NCBI GenBank assembly: GCA_032119595.1
Contig: JAUMBQ010000007.1
Span: 186,001 to 250,000, forward strand
Length of the DNA stretch: 64,000 bases
Origin: JAGIBJ01 sp032119595
GTDB taxonomy: Bacteria; Actinomycetota; Thermoleophilia; Solirubrobacterales; Solirubrobacteraceae
Reading direction: 5' to 3'
Of this stretch, positions 41,994 through 50,670 are shown piece by piece; position 1 is the first letter of the stretch, and every line of letters starts with the position of its first letter. Under the pieces are notes generated by a model. The model saw nothing but the letters and a program-made list of their open reading frames with translations, did not search any database and was not told where the DNA came from. Made by a program: the position numbers and the translations under genes.

Positions 41994-43922
41994 GTGCGTT
42001 ACCTGCGATTCCGGGTTCTCTTGCTGCTGGCGTTGAGTGCCGGACTGACGGCCCCGGGGGTCGCGAGCGCTGCCCTTCCATGGGCCGCGTGCAAGCCCGC
42101 TGGTTACCAGTGCACGAAGCTGGGCGTGCAGGTCGACCGCACCGGAGCCGTCCCCGGGTCGATCACCCTCGACATCAAGCGCAAACCAGCCGCCACTCTT
42201 TCGAGGGTGGCCGTCGTCGCGCTCGCGGGCGGTCCCGGTCAGGCCGCGGTCCCGTTCACGGGCGAGTTCGCGCAGATCTTCGCGTCGACGCTCGGCGACA
42301 AGGACCTCCTCGTGTTCAACCAGCGCGGGACCGGCAACTCGGGGCCGATCACTTGCCCGGCCTTCCGCAAGACGACCGGCACCGTGCGCCGCATCGTGCA
42401 GGAGTGTTCGTTGCAGCTCGGAGCCAAGCGCGCCTTCTACACGACGGCGCAGTCCGTCGAAGACCTGGATGCCATTCGACTGGCGGCGGGCTACGACAAG
42501 CTCATCATCTACGGCGTCTCCTACGGGACCAAGGTTGCACTGGCCTACGCGGCGGCCCACCCGGAAGGTGTGCAATCGCTCATCCTTGATTCGGTCGTGA
42601 CTCCCGAGGGCCCCGACGCGCTGCGCCGCTCGACGATCGCGGCGGTGCCGCGCGCCATTAGCGACGATCTCTGCGGCGAGAACGCGTGCGCTGCGGCGTC
42701 GGCGAATCCCGTCGCCGAGCTGCAGCAGTTTGCGACGCGGCTCTCCCAGCGCCGGCTCAGCGGCGATGTCTACAGCGGCAGCGGCAAGCGCTTCCGAGCG
42801 AGCCTTGGTGCGAACGGCCTGCTGTCGGTGCTGCTCGCCGGAGATCTCAACCCCGCGTTGCGCGCTGAATTGCCCGGTGCGGTCAACGCGGCCCTGAGCG
42901 GCGATCGCCAGCCGATCCTGCGGATCAGCGCGCGCGCTGCCGGCCTCGACAATTCATCGGCGCAGCAGCCTGGCAGCGGATTCCAGACCGGATCGTCGGC
43001 CTCCGAGGCGGCGCTGTACTACGCGACGATCTGCGAGGAGAACACGACCTTCCCGTGGACTCGTGGCGCTTCGGTTGAGCAGCGACGTGACGAGGCGACG
43101 GCCGCGGTCGCCGCCCTCCCGGACAGCACGTTCGGCATCTTCGGCAAGTCCATCGCTCTCGCCGGGCTCCCGCTTTCCTGCCTGGGCTGGTCGGTCGCGG
43201 GTGCTGCGCCGGCCGCGCCGGGCCTGCTCCCCGATGTACCGGTCCTCGTGCTCAACGGCCAAGCTGATCTCCGCACCCCGCTGGAAGACGCACAACAGGT
43301 CGCGTCGCGGTTCCCGAGAGGCCAGCTCGTCGCCGTTCCCGACACGGGCCACTCTGCGGTCTCCGGCGAGACGGGCACGTGTGCCAAGACGGCGGTGCGG
43401 TCGTTCCTGGCCGGTGCCGCGGTCGCCGCGTGCGCGCCGTCGACGGACGGCTTCGCGCCGACGAACACCCCGCCGAGGAGCCTCAGCCAGGTTCCCTCGG
43501 TCGCCCGGCTCCCCGCGAAGGTCGGCCGCACCCTCAATGCCTTGGTGTTCTCGCTCCAGGATGGCAACCGCCAGGTGATCGGCGAGGCGATCGCGATCGG
43601 CGACCTGCCCAAGTCGGTCGGCGGTCTGCGCTCGGGCTCCGTCCTCGTGCGCGGCGCCAGCAAGCTCCAGTTCCGCGCCTATGAGTTCGTGCCCGGCGTC
43701 AAGGTCACCGGCACGCTCACCAGGGGCTCCTCGACATTCCGGATCACCGGCAACAAGGCCGCGACCGGCACGGTCACGATCAGCAAGAGCGGCGCCGCCC
43801 GCGGCCGGCTTGGCGGCAGGAGCTTCTCCGTTAAGCCCAAGGGCGCGGGCGCCGCCGCCCGCGGCACCACGCTGCCGACGCTCGCCGAGGCCGTCGCGAT
43901 CGGCCAGCGCCGCGTGCGCTGA
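41994..43922 (+). CDS. Secreted alpha/beta hydrolase, S33 peptidase-like
   Basis: 642 residues. Signal peptide VRYLRFRVLLLLALSAGLTA with cleavage near VASA. It has the layout of tripeptidyl/prolyl aminopeptidases: AALPWAACKPAGYQCTKLGV, LALAGGPGQAAV-type oxyanion loop, VFNQRGTGNSGPITCP, nucleophile elbow IIYGVSYGTKVALAYAAAHP (Ser), PVLVLNGQADLRTPLEDAQQ (Asp) and PDTGHSAVSGETGTC (His). The C-terminal ~180 residues are an extra beta-rich domain not found in the core family. Eight or more Cys fit disulfides outside the cell. Substrate unknown. Confidence 0.88.
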   Translation: MRYLRFRVLLLLALSAGLTAPGVASAALPWAACKPAGYQCTKLGVQVDRTGAVPGSITLDIKRKPAATLSRVAVVALAGGPGQAAVPFTGEFAQIFASTLGDKDLLVFNQRGTGNSGPITCPAFRKTTGTVRRIVQECSLQLGAKRAFYTTAQSVEDLDAIRLAAGYDKLIIYGVSYGTKVALAYAAAHPEGVQSLILDSVVTPEGPDALRRSTIAAVPRAISDDLCGENACAAASANPVAELQQFATRLSQRRLSGDVYSGSGKRFRASLGANGLLSVLLAGDLNPALRAELPGAVNAALSGDRQPILRISARAAGLDNSSAQQPGSGFQTGSSASEAALYYATICEENTTFPWTRGASVEQRRDEATAAVAALPDSTFGIFGKSIALAGLPLSCLGWSVAGAAPAAPGLLPDVPVLVLNGQADLRTPLEDAQQVASRFPRGQLVAVPDTGHSAVSGETGTCAKTAVRSFLAGAAVAACAPSTDGFAPTNTPPRSLSQVPSVARLPAKVGRTLNALVFSLQDGNRQVIGEAIAIGDLPKSVGGLRSGSVLVRGASKLQFRAYEFVPGVKVTGTLTRGSSTFRITGNKAATGTVTISKSGAARGRLGGRSFSVKPKGAGAAARGTTLPTLAEAVAIGQRRVR

Positions 43923-43966
43923 ACGCAGGCACGTTCAAGGTCACGCCCCCGGAGGGCGCCGCTTCG

Positions 43967-43972
43967 TAGGAT
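43967..43972 (+). promoter_or_regulatory. -10 box of the first malyl-CoA lyase-like gene
   Basis: TAGGAT ends 7 bases before GTG 43980. Confidence 0.5.
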
Positions 43973-43979
43973 CCATGGC

Positions 43980-45032
43980 GTGCGCTCTCCCCGTGATTTC
44001 TTCAAGCCGCTCGCCGCCGGTGCGCCCGAGCCCCTCCGCGAGATCCCGTTCAACCCGTCGCGGATGATCCACTTCTTCGACCCGAGCAACGAGAAGATGC
44101 TCGGCAAACTGCCGGACATCGCCGCCAAGGCCGACATCGTGCTCGGCAACCTTGAGGACGCGGTCTCGGTCGACAAGAAGGAAGCGGCGCGCGCCGGCCT
44201 CGTGAAGGCCGGCAAGGAGATCGACCTCGGCGGCACGCCGCTGTGGACGCGCGTCAACTCGCTCGAGAGCCCGTGGGTGCTCGACGACCTCACCACGCTG
44301 GTGACCGAGATCGGCGAGCAGCTCGACGTGATCATGATCCCGAAGGTCGAGAGCGCGAACGACATCCACTACGCCGACCGCCTCGTCGCGCAGCTCGAGG
44401 CCAAGGCCGGCATCAGCCGCCCGATCCTCTTCCACGCGATCCTCGAGACGGCCTCGGGCATGATCAACGTCGAGGAGATCGCGAACGCGTCGCCGCGCAT
44501 GCAGGGCATCTCGCTCGGCCCGGCCGACCTCGCCGCCTCCCGCCGCATGAAGACCACCCGCGTCGGCGGCGGCCACCCGGGCTACGTGTCGATCTCCGAT
44601 CCGACCAGCGACGACGACCTCGAGACCGGCCGCGTCCGCGCCCAGCAGGACCCGTGGCACTACACCGTCGCCCGCATGGTCGACGCCTGCACCGCCGCGG
44701 GCATCCTGCCGTTCTACGGCCCCTTCGGCGACATCAAGGACACCGTCGCCTGCGAGGCCCAGTTCCGCGCCGCCTTCATCCTCGGCTGCGTCGGCACCTG
44801 GTCGCTGCACCCCGCCCAGATCGCGATCGCCAAGAAGGTCTTCTCACCGGATCCCGCCGAGGTCCTCTTCGCGAAGAAGATCATCGAGGCGATCCCGGAC
44901 GGCAAGGGCGTCCACATGATCGACGGCAAGATGCAGGACGACGCCACCTGGAAGCAGGCCAAGGTGCTCGTCGAGCTCGCCGAGCAGCTCGCCGACGGCG
45001 ACGAAGAACTCACCGCCGCTTACGGCTTCTAA
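43980..45032 (+). CDS. mcl1: L-malyl-CoA/beta-methylmalyl-CoA lyase-like (CitE family)
   Basis: 350 residues. HpcH/CitE TIM barrel. In the ethylmalonyl-CoA pathway the enzyme splits beta-methylmalyl-CoA to glyoxylate and propionyl-CoA. Seen: IVLGNLEDAVSVDKKEAARA, TRVNSLESPW (substrate Arg), VIMIPKVESANDIHYAD, LFHAILETASGMINVEEIAN (metal Glu), GISLGPADLAAS (metal Asp), DPWHYTVARMVDAC, GILPFYGPFGDIKDT and WSLHPAQIAIAKKVFSPDP. The DPWHY and GILP-x-x-GPFGD blocks match malyl-CoA lyases rather than citrate lyase beta subunits. A second paralogue is at 54781. Start GTG 43980 by the -10 box. Confidence 0.85.
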   Translation: MRSPRDFFKPLAAGAPEPLREIPFNPSRMIHFFDPSNEKMLGKLPDIAAKADIVLGNLEDAVSVDKKEAARAGLVKAGKEIDLGGTPLWTRVNSLESPWVLDDLTTLVTEIGEQLDVIMIPKVESANDIHYADRLVAQLEAKAGISRPILFHAILETASGMINVEEIANASPRMQGISLGPADLAASRRMKTTRVGGGHPGYVSISDPTSDDDLETGRVRAQQDPWHYTVARMVDACTAAGILPFYGPFGDIKDTVACEAQFRAAFILGCVGTWSLHPAQIAIAKKVFSPDPAEVLFAKKIIEAIPDGKGVHMIDGKMQDDATWKQAKVLVELAEQLADGDEELTAAYGF

Positions 45033-45332
45033 CCCCGGCGACTCGCCCGGCGGGAACGGGAAGCGCGCCTCTTCGAGGTCGACCTTCTTCCCGCCGGGCC
45101 GCAGCGGCACCAGCTCTGCGCGCAGGAGTTTCAGCTGACGCTCGCCCTGCGTCGGGGTGCCGTCGGAGCGCACAACGCGGTGCCAGGGCAAGTCGCTCGC
45201 GCCGTGGTCTCGCAGCACCTTGCCGACGAGCCGCGGCGTCCGCGGGGCGATGTCGCCATAGGTGCGCACGAATCCTTCGGGGATCGCGTGGACCGCGGCG
45301 ATGATGCGATCGATGCGCTCCTGGTCGGCCAC
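44844..45332 (-). CDS. Alkyltransferase-like (ATL) protein with antisense tail
   Basis: 162 residues from GTG 45332; TAGCAT ends 7 bases upstream. The first ~100 residues are the Ada/MGMT DNA-binding domain: RTYGDIAPRTPRLVGKVLRD, then LPWHRVVRSDGTPTQGE. The methyl-acceptor Cys of PCHRV is Trp50, the mark of ATL proteins, which bind O6-alkylguanine and call in nucleotide excision repair. The last ~62 residues (after about SPGLEAV) are not family-like and are read antisense through the 3' end of the malyl-CoA lyase-like gene, overlapping it by 189 bases. The tail may be an accident of a lost stop. Confidence 0.85.
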   Translation of the reverse strand: MADQERIDRIIAAVHAIPEGFVRTYGDIAPRTPRLVGKVLRDHGASDLPWHRVVRSDGTPTQGERQLKLLRAELVPLRPGGKKVDLEEARFPFPPGESPGLEAVSGGEFFVAVGELLGELDEHLGLLPGGVVLHLAVDHVDALAVRDRLDDLLREEDLGGIR

Positions 45333-45519
45333 CCTGGCGATGCTAGCGGCGCCCCGAACCGCCGCAGGTCGCATGCTGCCGCTTGCGTACTCGGCCGGGC
45401 CAGTTGCACCTGGCCGCACAGCATTAGCCGCCAGAGCAACTCGATGAATGGATCCCCTCGGTATTCGGAATCGTCCTGCCCTGATTGACGGTCATGCCGG
45501 ACTGGGGTGAGATGTCCCC

Positions 45520-46755
45520 ATGGATCAGCTCCGTCGTCGCTCCCACCTCGGCGTTGCCGCCCGACCGCTCGTTGCCTGCGCCGGCACCGTCCTCGTGGCG
45601 GCCTGCTTTGCTCCGCCAACCCACGCCGCCACGACGCTGAGCCGCAGCGGCAACGTGATCACGCTCGCGGGCGACGACGCCGCCGACCGCATCAGCGGAG
45701 CCGGCGGCGACAGCACCCGCAAGGTGACGTTCTACGCTCCGACCGGCTCGACCCTGACGCCGGGCCCAGGCTGCCGACGGGAACCGGGGCGAGACCGCGG
45801 CGGCCACCGCGTGCTCTCGTGCGGTGCCATCGCACGACCCGCCAACCCCCTCACCCTCAGAGCCACGCTCGGCGGTGGCGACGACATCCTGCAGCTCGCC
45901 TGGGACACCGACCGCCATCCGCGCCTGATCGCCGACGGCGGTGAGGGGAACGACGAGATCAACGGAACCCAACTCGCCGACGACATCCAGGGTGGCCCCG
46001 GAAACGACACGCTCAGCGGCTCCCAGGACCGTGACGGCCTCAAAGGCGGCCCCGGCGACGACACGCTCTTCGGCGGCGCCGACAGCGACGCGCTCTTCGG
46101 AGAGCAGGGCCGAGACAAGCTGTACGGAGACGGCGTGGAAGGCGCTGCCGATGGCGGTGGCACGTACGCCGGTTTGGACGTGATCGATGCCACCGACTTC
46201 CCGACCGACGTGCGGGGCTTTACCGCCGAGCAGATTCTTGCCATCGGCCCCGAGGCCGATGAGGTGTCCTGCGGCCCAGGCGACCAGGACGGCGCCACGG
46301 TCGACGCGTCCGATGTCGTCGCTGCCTCCTGCGAGCTCGTCACCGGCGGCGGGCGGGTCCCGCCGATCCTCGACACCACGCCGCGGTTCCCAGCCACCCT
46401 CACGGCAACCCCACGCAGCAGATACTCCAAGGCCACCACCATCCACGGGGAGCCCATCCGCCTCGTCGCGTCCTCATCGGCGGGAGGGTTCGTCACCGCC
46501 AAGCTGGAGATCTCGGCCGCCGACCGCCGTCGCTTCCGCGTTCCCGGCGGACGCATCATCGCCGCGACCACGACGACCGCGGTCACACCCCAGCTCCCGG
46601 TCGAACTGTTCATGCGGCTGAACTGGAGCCAGCGCGCGGCCCTCGCGGAGATGCGGCAGATCCGCGCGACGTTGACGCTGACGGCAACGCACGGCGACCC
46701 TTCGGGGTCGCTCATGCAGACGACGACCACGACCGCGAGCATCGTCATCCGCTAA
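45520..46755 (+). CDS. Secreted RTX/hemolysin-type calcium-binding protein
   Basis: 411 residues. Signal peptide to about residue 36 (CFAPPTHAA). The first domain has VITLAGDDAADRISGAGGDS; then RTX nonapeptide turns GGEGNDEINGT, GGPGNDTLSGS, GGPGDDTLFGG, GGADSDALFGEQGRDKLYGD (~residues 148-205) form a short calcium-binding beta-roll. The C-terminal ~150 residues are beta-rich and end in a Thr-rich strand. No enzymatic domain. RTX repeats are normal in Actinobacteria without a type I secretion signal; the N-terminal signal implies Sec export. Start choice is supported by ATG 45520 only. Confidence 0.8.
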   Translation: MDQLRRRSHLGVAARPLVACAGTVLVAACFAPPTHAATTLSRSGNVITLAGDDAADRISGAGGDSTRKVTFYAPTGSTLTPGPGCRREPGRDRGGHRVLSCGAIARPANPLTLRATLGGGDDILQLAWDTDRHPRLIADGGEGNDEINGTQLADDIQGGPGNDTLSGSQDRDGLKGGPGDDTLFGGADSDALFGEQGRDKLYGDGVEGAADGGGTYAGLDVIDATDFPTDVRGFTAEQILAIGPEADEVSCGPGDQDGATVDASDVVAASCELVTGGGRVPPILDTTPRFPATLTATPRSRYSKATTIHGEPIRLVASSSAGGFVTAKLEISAADRRRFRVPGGRIIAATTTTAVTPQLPVELFMRLNWSQRAALAEMRQIRATLTLTATHGDPSGSLMQTTTTTASIVIR

Positions 46756-46804
46756 GCGGCGGTGGGCTGCTGCGGTGAGCCGTGGACCGGTCGCCGACCC
46801 GGAC

Positions 46805-48022
46805 TCAGGCGACCGGCTGCAGCGCGCCCCACAGCACCGGCGCCAAGCGCGAGACGCCTTCGGCGATCTCATCCGGCGTGGCACTGGAGAACGACAGCCG
46901 CAGCGTCGACCGACCGGCGCCCGGCGCGCTGTGGAACGCATTGCCGGAGACGAACGCCACGCCCGCGTCGAGCGCTGCGGGCAAGAGCTCGGCGGTGTCG
47001 ACTGGCCCCGGGAGTTCGAGCCACGTGAACATGCCGCCGTCCGGACGCGTGCGCAGCACCGCCGACCCGAACGCATCGTCAAGCGCCGCCTCCAAGGCCA
47101 GCGCCCGCTCGCCATACGCCGCAGTGACGCGCTCGATCTGGTCGGGCACGATCGACAGCAGCTCGACCGCGAGGCGCTGCGTGAGCGTGGAGGTATGGAG
47201 GTCGGCGGCTTGTTTGGCGAGCGTGAGTCGCCAGATGATCGGCGAGGGCCCCACGACCCAGGCCACGCGCAGACCCGGCGCAAGGATCTTGCTGAACGTG
47301 CTGAGCCGGAGCACCGGGCTCTGATCGGGATCACCGGTGCGCGCGATCGCGAGGTCGTGGAGCGACGGCAGCGCCTCACCGCGGAAGCGCAGTTCGCCGT
47401 ACGGGTCGTCCTCGATGATCGGCACGCCGTGGCGCAGCGCGAGATCGACGATCGCCTCGCGGCGCTCGAGCGACGTGGTCCGGCCCGTCGGGTTCTGGAA
47501 GTTCGGCATCACGTAGATCGCATCGATCTCGCCGCCGGCCAGCGCGGCGTCGAGCGCATCCGGAAGGAGCCCTTCGTCGTCCGTGGCGACCGCGACGGCC
47601 TGCACGCCGTTGAAGTGCGCCACCTGCAGGAAGCCCAGGTAGGTGGGCTCCTCCACGGCGACCGCGCGGCCCGGCTCGACGAGCAGGCGGACCACGAGGT
47701 CCAGCCCCTGCTGGCTGCCGGTCACGATCTGCACGTGGTCGGGCGAGACGCCGGAGCGCTCAGCCACCCACGAGCGCAGCGCAGGATCACCCTCGGTCGT
47801 GGAGTACTGCACCGCGCTGCTGCCGCCGCGCTGCAGGATCCGCGCCGACGCCTCCGCGAGCGCCTCCATGGGAAACAGCTCCGGGGCGGGAAGCCCACCG
47901 GCGAACGAGATCACCGAGGGCAGCTCGGTCACCTTGAGGATCTCCCGAATGTCGCTTGCGCGCAGGCGACGCGCAGCCGGCGACAGGCGCTGGTCCCAGT
48001 CGAACGATCGGTGCTCAGGCAT
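46805..48022 (-). CDS. PLP-dependent aminotransferase (2-aminoadipate type)
   Basis: 405 residues from ATG 48022, with TACACT 6 bases upstream. Fold-type I class I/II enzyme close to LysN/2-aminoadipate and MocR-type aminotransferase domains. Seen: LPSVISFAGGLPAPELFP, VQIVTGSQQGLDLVVRLLVE, VEEPTYLGFL, DAIYVMPNFQNPTGRTTSLE, IIEDDPYGELRF (Asp to the PLP nitrogen), STFSKILAPGLRVAWVVGP (catalytic Lys in TFSK) and STLRLSFSSATPDEI (carboxylate-binding Arg). No N-terminal winged helix, so it is an enzyme and not a MocR regulator. The amino donor is unknown. Confidence 0.9.
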   Translation of the reverse strand: MPEHRSFDWDQRLSPAARRLRASDIREILKVTELPSVISFAGGLPAPELFPMEALAEASARILQRGGSSAVQYSTTEGDPALRSWVAERSGVSPDHVQIVTGSQQGLDLVVRLLVEPGRAVAVEEPTYLGFLQVAHFNGVQAVAVATDDEGLLPDALDAALAGGEIDAIYVMPNFQNPTGRTTSLERREAIVDLALRHGVPIIEDDPYGELRFRGEALPSLHDLAIARTGDPDQSPVLRLSTFSKILAPGLRVAWVVGPSPIIWRLTLAKQAADLHTSTLTQRLAVELLSIVPDQIERVTAAYGERALALEAALDDAFGSAVLRTRPDGGMFTWLELPGPVDTAELLPAALDAGVAFVSGNAFHSAPGAGRSTLRLSFSSATPDEIAEGVSRLAPVLWGALQPVA

Positions 48023-48085
48023 GGCGAGAGTGTAAGGACCTGGCGCATTCGGCGCCGTCCATCGCGTCGCAACGCGCCGTAGCGA

Positions 48086-48091
48086 TAGTCT
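48086..48091 (+). promoter_or_regulatory. -10 box of secreted esterase gene (leaderless)
   Basis: TAGTCT ends 7 bases before GTG 48099. Confidence 0.5.
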
Positions 48092-48098
48092 CCCGCCG

Positions 48099-49268
48099 GT
48101 GTTGTCCCGAATCGTCCCTTCGCTCCACCGGCTGCGCCGCACCAGTCGAGGCGCTGCCACGGTCGGAGTCCTCGTCGCAGGGTTCGCCGCCGCCCCCGCC
48201 CCCGCGCTCGCCACCCCGGCCGGCTGTGAGCACGAGCAATACACCGCGTCCGGCGCGGTCGACCCCGCCGGCCTCTGCGTCTCCTACGGGTTCGGTCGGC
48301 TCGGCGACGCGCCGTTCCGCAACGTGGTCGCCAATGCGGAAGGCATCGGCATGCCCGTCGACTACTTCGTCCGCAGCGACATCGCCGAGCGCATCGCTGC
48401 CGGCGTCGAGCGCCCACGCGTGGCCTATCTCTTGCTGTTCGGCGGCGCGTTCATCTGCGGCAACCGCACCGGGCTTCGCGTTCAGGCTCGCGAGCTCGCG
48501 AGCCGCGGCTACATCGCGTTGACCCCCGAGTACCCGCTTGCCGGCGTGCTTTCGGCGTATGGCAACTACGCACCGAATCCGGGCTACTCGCAGGAGTCGC
48601 TGGCGGTCAAGGATGCCAACGGCTGCGACGGCTTCGACGACTGGGTCAAGCAGCCGGCCTGGCGCACCGGCTACCTCCCGCGGCTGAAGGCAGTCGGCTT
48701 CGAACCGGTCCTCCAGCAGAGCCAGCTCGTGCTGCAGTCGCTGGTCCGCCACCTCAAGACCGATCCGTCGCTCGGCGTCGAGCCGAAGCGGATCTTCGCG
48801 GTCGGCTCGTCGGCCGGCGGTTCCGTCGCGCTGCGCCTGGCCTTCGGCGGCAACCGCGACCAGCTTCCCGATGGTTCCGACCCCGGCGATTCGACGATCG
48901 CTGGTGCCCTGTCGATCAGCGGCCCGTCGTGCTTCCCGGGTTCGACGCGCTACACCACCACGCTGCTCAAGGGGCAGATCAGGCCGATCGAGATGGCGCC
49001 ATGTCGCCTGGATGCCGACCCGTCGGATCCGCCGACCGTGACGATCCAAGAGCCGCGCGGCAACAAGGACGATGTCTTCGTGCCGGGAGCGTTCATGCGC
49101 AGCGGCTGCACGGCCATCAACGCCGCGGCGCCGGGCAAATGCATCTACGAGGACCGCACCATCGCCAGGGGCGGATACATCAAGGACGGCGACCACGCGG
49201 TCGTCGCGTGGCCGGACTGGATCAGGCTCTTCGATTCCCTCGCGGCCCAAGGCGTCGGGCAGCCGTAG
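48099..49268 (+). CDS. Secreted alpha/beta hydrolase, esterase-like
   Basis: 389 residues. Signal peptide (VGVLVAGFAAAPAPALATPA). Mature part resembles BD-FAE/HSL-type esterases: AYLLLFGGAFICGNRTG takes the place of the HGGG oxyanion loop, then ALTPEYPL, IFAVGSSAGGSVALRLAFG with the nucleophilic Ser, EPRGNKDDVFVPGAF and DGDHAVVAWPDWI (His). Six to eight Cys suggest disulfides. The usual His of HGGG is Phe here, which is uncommon. Substrate unknown. Confidence 0.85.
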   Translation: MLSRIVPSLHRLRRTSRGAATVGVLVAGFAAAPAPALATPAGCEHEQYTASGAVDPAGLCVSYGFGRLGDAPFRNVVANAEGIGMPVDYFVRSDIAERIAAGVERPRVAYLLLFGGAFICGNRTGLRVQARELASRGYIALTPEYPLAGVLSAYGNYAPNPGYSQESLAVKDANGCDGFDDWVKQPAWRTGYLPRLKAVGFEPVLQQSQLVLQSLVRHLKTDPSLGVEPKRIFAVGSSAGGSVALRLAFGGNRDQLPDGSDPGDSTIAGALSISGPSCFPGSTRYTTTLLKGQIRPIEMAPCRLDADPSDPPTVTIQEPRGNKDDVFVPGAFMRSGCTAINAAAPGKCIYEDRTIARGGYIKDGDHAVVAWPDWIRLFDSLAAQGVGQP

Positions 49269-49282
49269 TCGCTCAGCGGCCG

Positions 49283-49954
49283 TTAGACGAGCGTGGCGCC
49301 TTGGTCAGCGAGAGCGGCCACGGCGTCGCGCACGCGCGTCTCACCGACGGTGACCTCGAAGGTTCGCCCGATGGTCGCGTCGTTGTCGAGCACGGCCAGG
49401 AGGACCGCTGCGACATCGGCGCGGGAAATGGCGCCCGGCTCCACATGGCGGGCGGCGCGAACGCGTCCCGTCGGTTCGTCGTCGGTCAGGCGCCCCGGCC
49501 GGACGACGGTGTGGGCCAGCCCGCTCGACCGCACGTGGTGGTCGGCGTCGGCCTTGGCTCGAAGGTAGACGCTGAAGATCTCGTCGTCCTGCGGCGGCTC
49601 GTCGGTGCCCATCGTGCTGATGATCACGAAGCGGTCGACCTCCGCTCGGGCCGCGGCAGCGGCGCTGTGCACGGCCCCACCGAGGTCGACGGTGCGTTTG
49701 CGCTCGGCACTGCTCCCGGGACCGGCACCGGCGGCAAACACGACGGCGTCGGCACCGCGGAAGGCGTGCGCGAGGTCGTTCTCGGCGTACTCGGCCTCGA
49801 GGTCCACGATCACCGGCGTGACGCCCTGCGCTTCAAGCACTCCGGAGTGCTCGGGGTTGCGGATGACGCCTCGGACGGTGTCCCCGCGCCCTGTGAGCAT
49901 TCCGGCGAGCGCGAGCGCGATCTTGCCGTGGGCACCAACGATGACGACGTCCAT
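49283..49954 (-). CDS. NAD(P)-binding atypical SDR (YwnB/NmrA-like)
   Basis: 223 residues from ATG 49954. Rossmann motif VVIVGAHGKIALALAGML, then RGVIRNPEHSGVL, DAVVFAAGAGPGSS, FVIISTMGTDEPPQDDEIF, YLRAKADADHHVRSSGL and TVVRPGRLTDDEPTGRV: the order of SDR_a5-type proteins, which bind NAD(P) and may reduce or only sense it. TAGTGT is 8 bases before the ATG. It ends 14 bases from the convergent esterase gene. Confidence 0.85.
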   Translation of the reverse strand: MDVVIVGAHGKIALALAGMLTGRGDTVRGVIRNPEHSGVLEAQGVTPVIVDLEAEYAENDLAHAFRGADAVVFAAGAGPGSSAERKRTVDLGGAVHSAAAAARAEVDRFVIISTMGTDEPPQDDEIFSVYLRAKADADHHVRSSGLAHTVVRPGRLTDDEPTGRVRAARHVEPGAISRADVAAVLLAVLDNDATIGRTFEVTVGETRVRDAVAALADQGATLV

Positions 49955-50199
49955 GCGTGCCGACACTAGCTCGCGCAGCGCAGCCCGTCACCACCGATGC
50001 AGCACACAGCACTGGGCGCCCGCGCCCATCACGATGCACCGGATCGGCGGCCCCGGCACCGCAGGGCGGCATCCTGGTCCGCCCAAAGGCGTCAGTCGTC
50101 GTCGTGGCGGCGCGATGCGTCGCGGTGCGCCCTGGCGGTGGGCCGCAGTCGTTCGCAGATCGTCACCAGCGGCCGGTCGACTGCCCCTACATTGCAGGT

Positions 50200-50667
50200 A
50201 TGGAGAAGATCGAGATCACCGAGGAACAGTGGCGCGAGCGCCTGGACCCCGACCGGTACCGGATCCTGCGACAGGCCGGCACGGAACGCCCGTTTACGGG
50301 TGAGCTGCTGAGCGTCAAGGACGACGGCACGTTTACCTGCGGCGCCTGCGGCCTGGCGCTTTTCGACTCCAGCACGAAGTACGAGTCCGGTTCCGGCTGG
50401 CCGAGCTTCTGGGCGTCGCTGGGCGCCGACCGCGTGAAGCTCATCGAGGACAAGTCGATGTTCATGACCCGTACCGAGGTGGTTTGCGCACGCTGTGAAT
50501 CGCACCTCGGCCATGTGTTCAACGATGGCCCCGCCCCCACCGGCGACCGGTATTGCATGAATTCACTGTCGCTCGATTTCAAGCCGAAAGCCGACGGCGA
50601 ACCCGCCGCGGCCGGTGCAGCGCCGCTGGAACATCTGGCCGACGCCGACGGACCCAGCTGCGCCTGA
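50200..50667 (+). CDS. msrB: Peptide-methionine (R)-S-oxide reductase
   Basis: 155 residues from ATG 50200 (TACATT 6 bases upstream). It reduces methionine-R-sulfoxide. Zinc is held by two CxxC pairs, CGAC (47, 50) and CARC (96, 99). The catalytic Cys is in GDRYCMNSLSLDFKPK (119), and KYESGSGWPSFW and ESHLGHVFNDGPAPTGDRYC are family signatures. A short Ala/Pro-rich C-terminal tail of ~25 residues is extra. A longer upstream open frame exists but is not family-like. Confidence 0.95.
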   Translation: MEKIEITEEQWRERLDPDRYRILRQAGTERPFTGELLSVKDDGTFTCGACGLALFDSSTKYESGSGWPSFWASLGADRVKLIEDKSMFMTRTEVVCARCESHLGHVFNDGPAPTGDRYCMNSLSLDFKPKADGEPAAAGAAPLEHLADADGPSCA

Positions 50668-50670
50668 GTC

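Noticed and set aside
45520..46755. Type I secreted RTX toxin
   Set aside because: It has a Sec signal peptide, only about four RTX turns, no enzymatic or pore domain and no type I exporter nearby.
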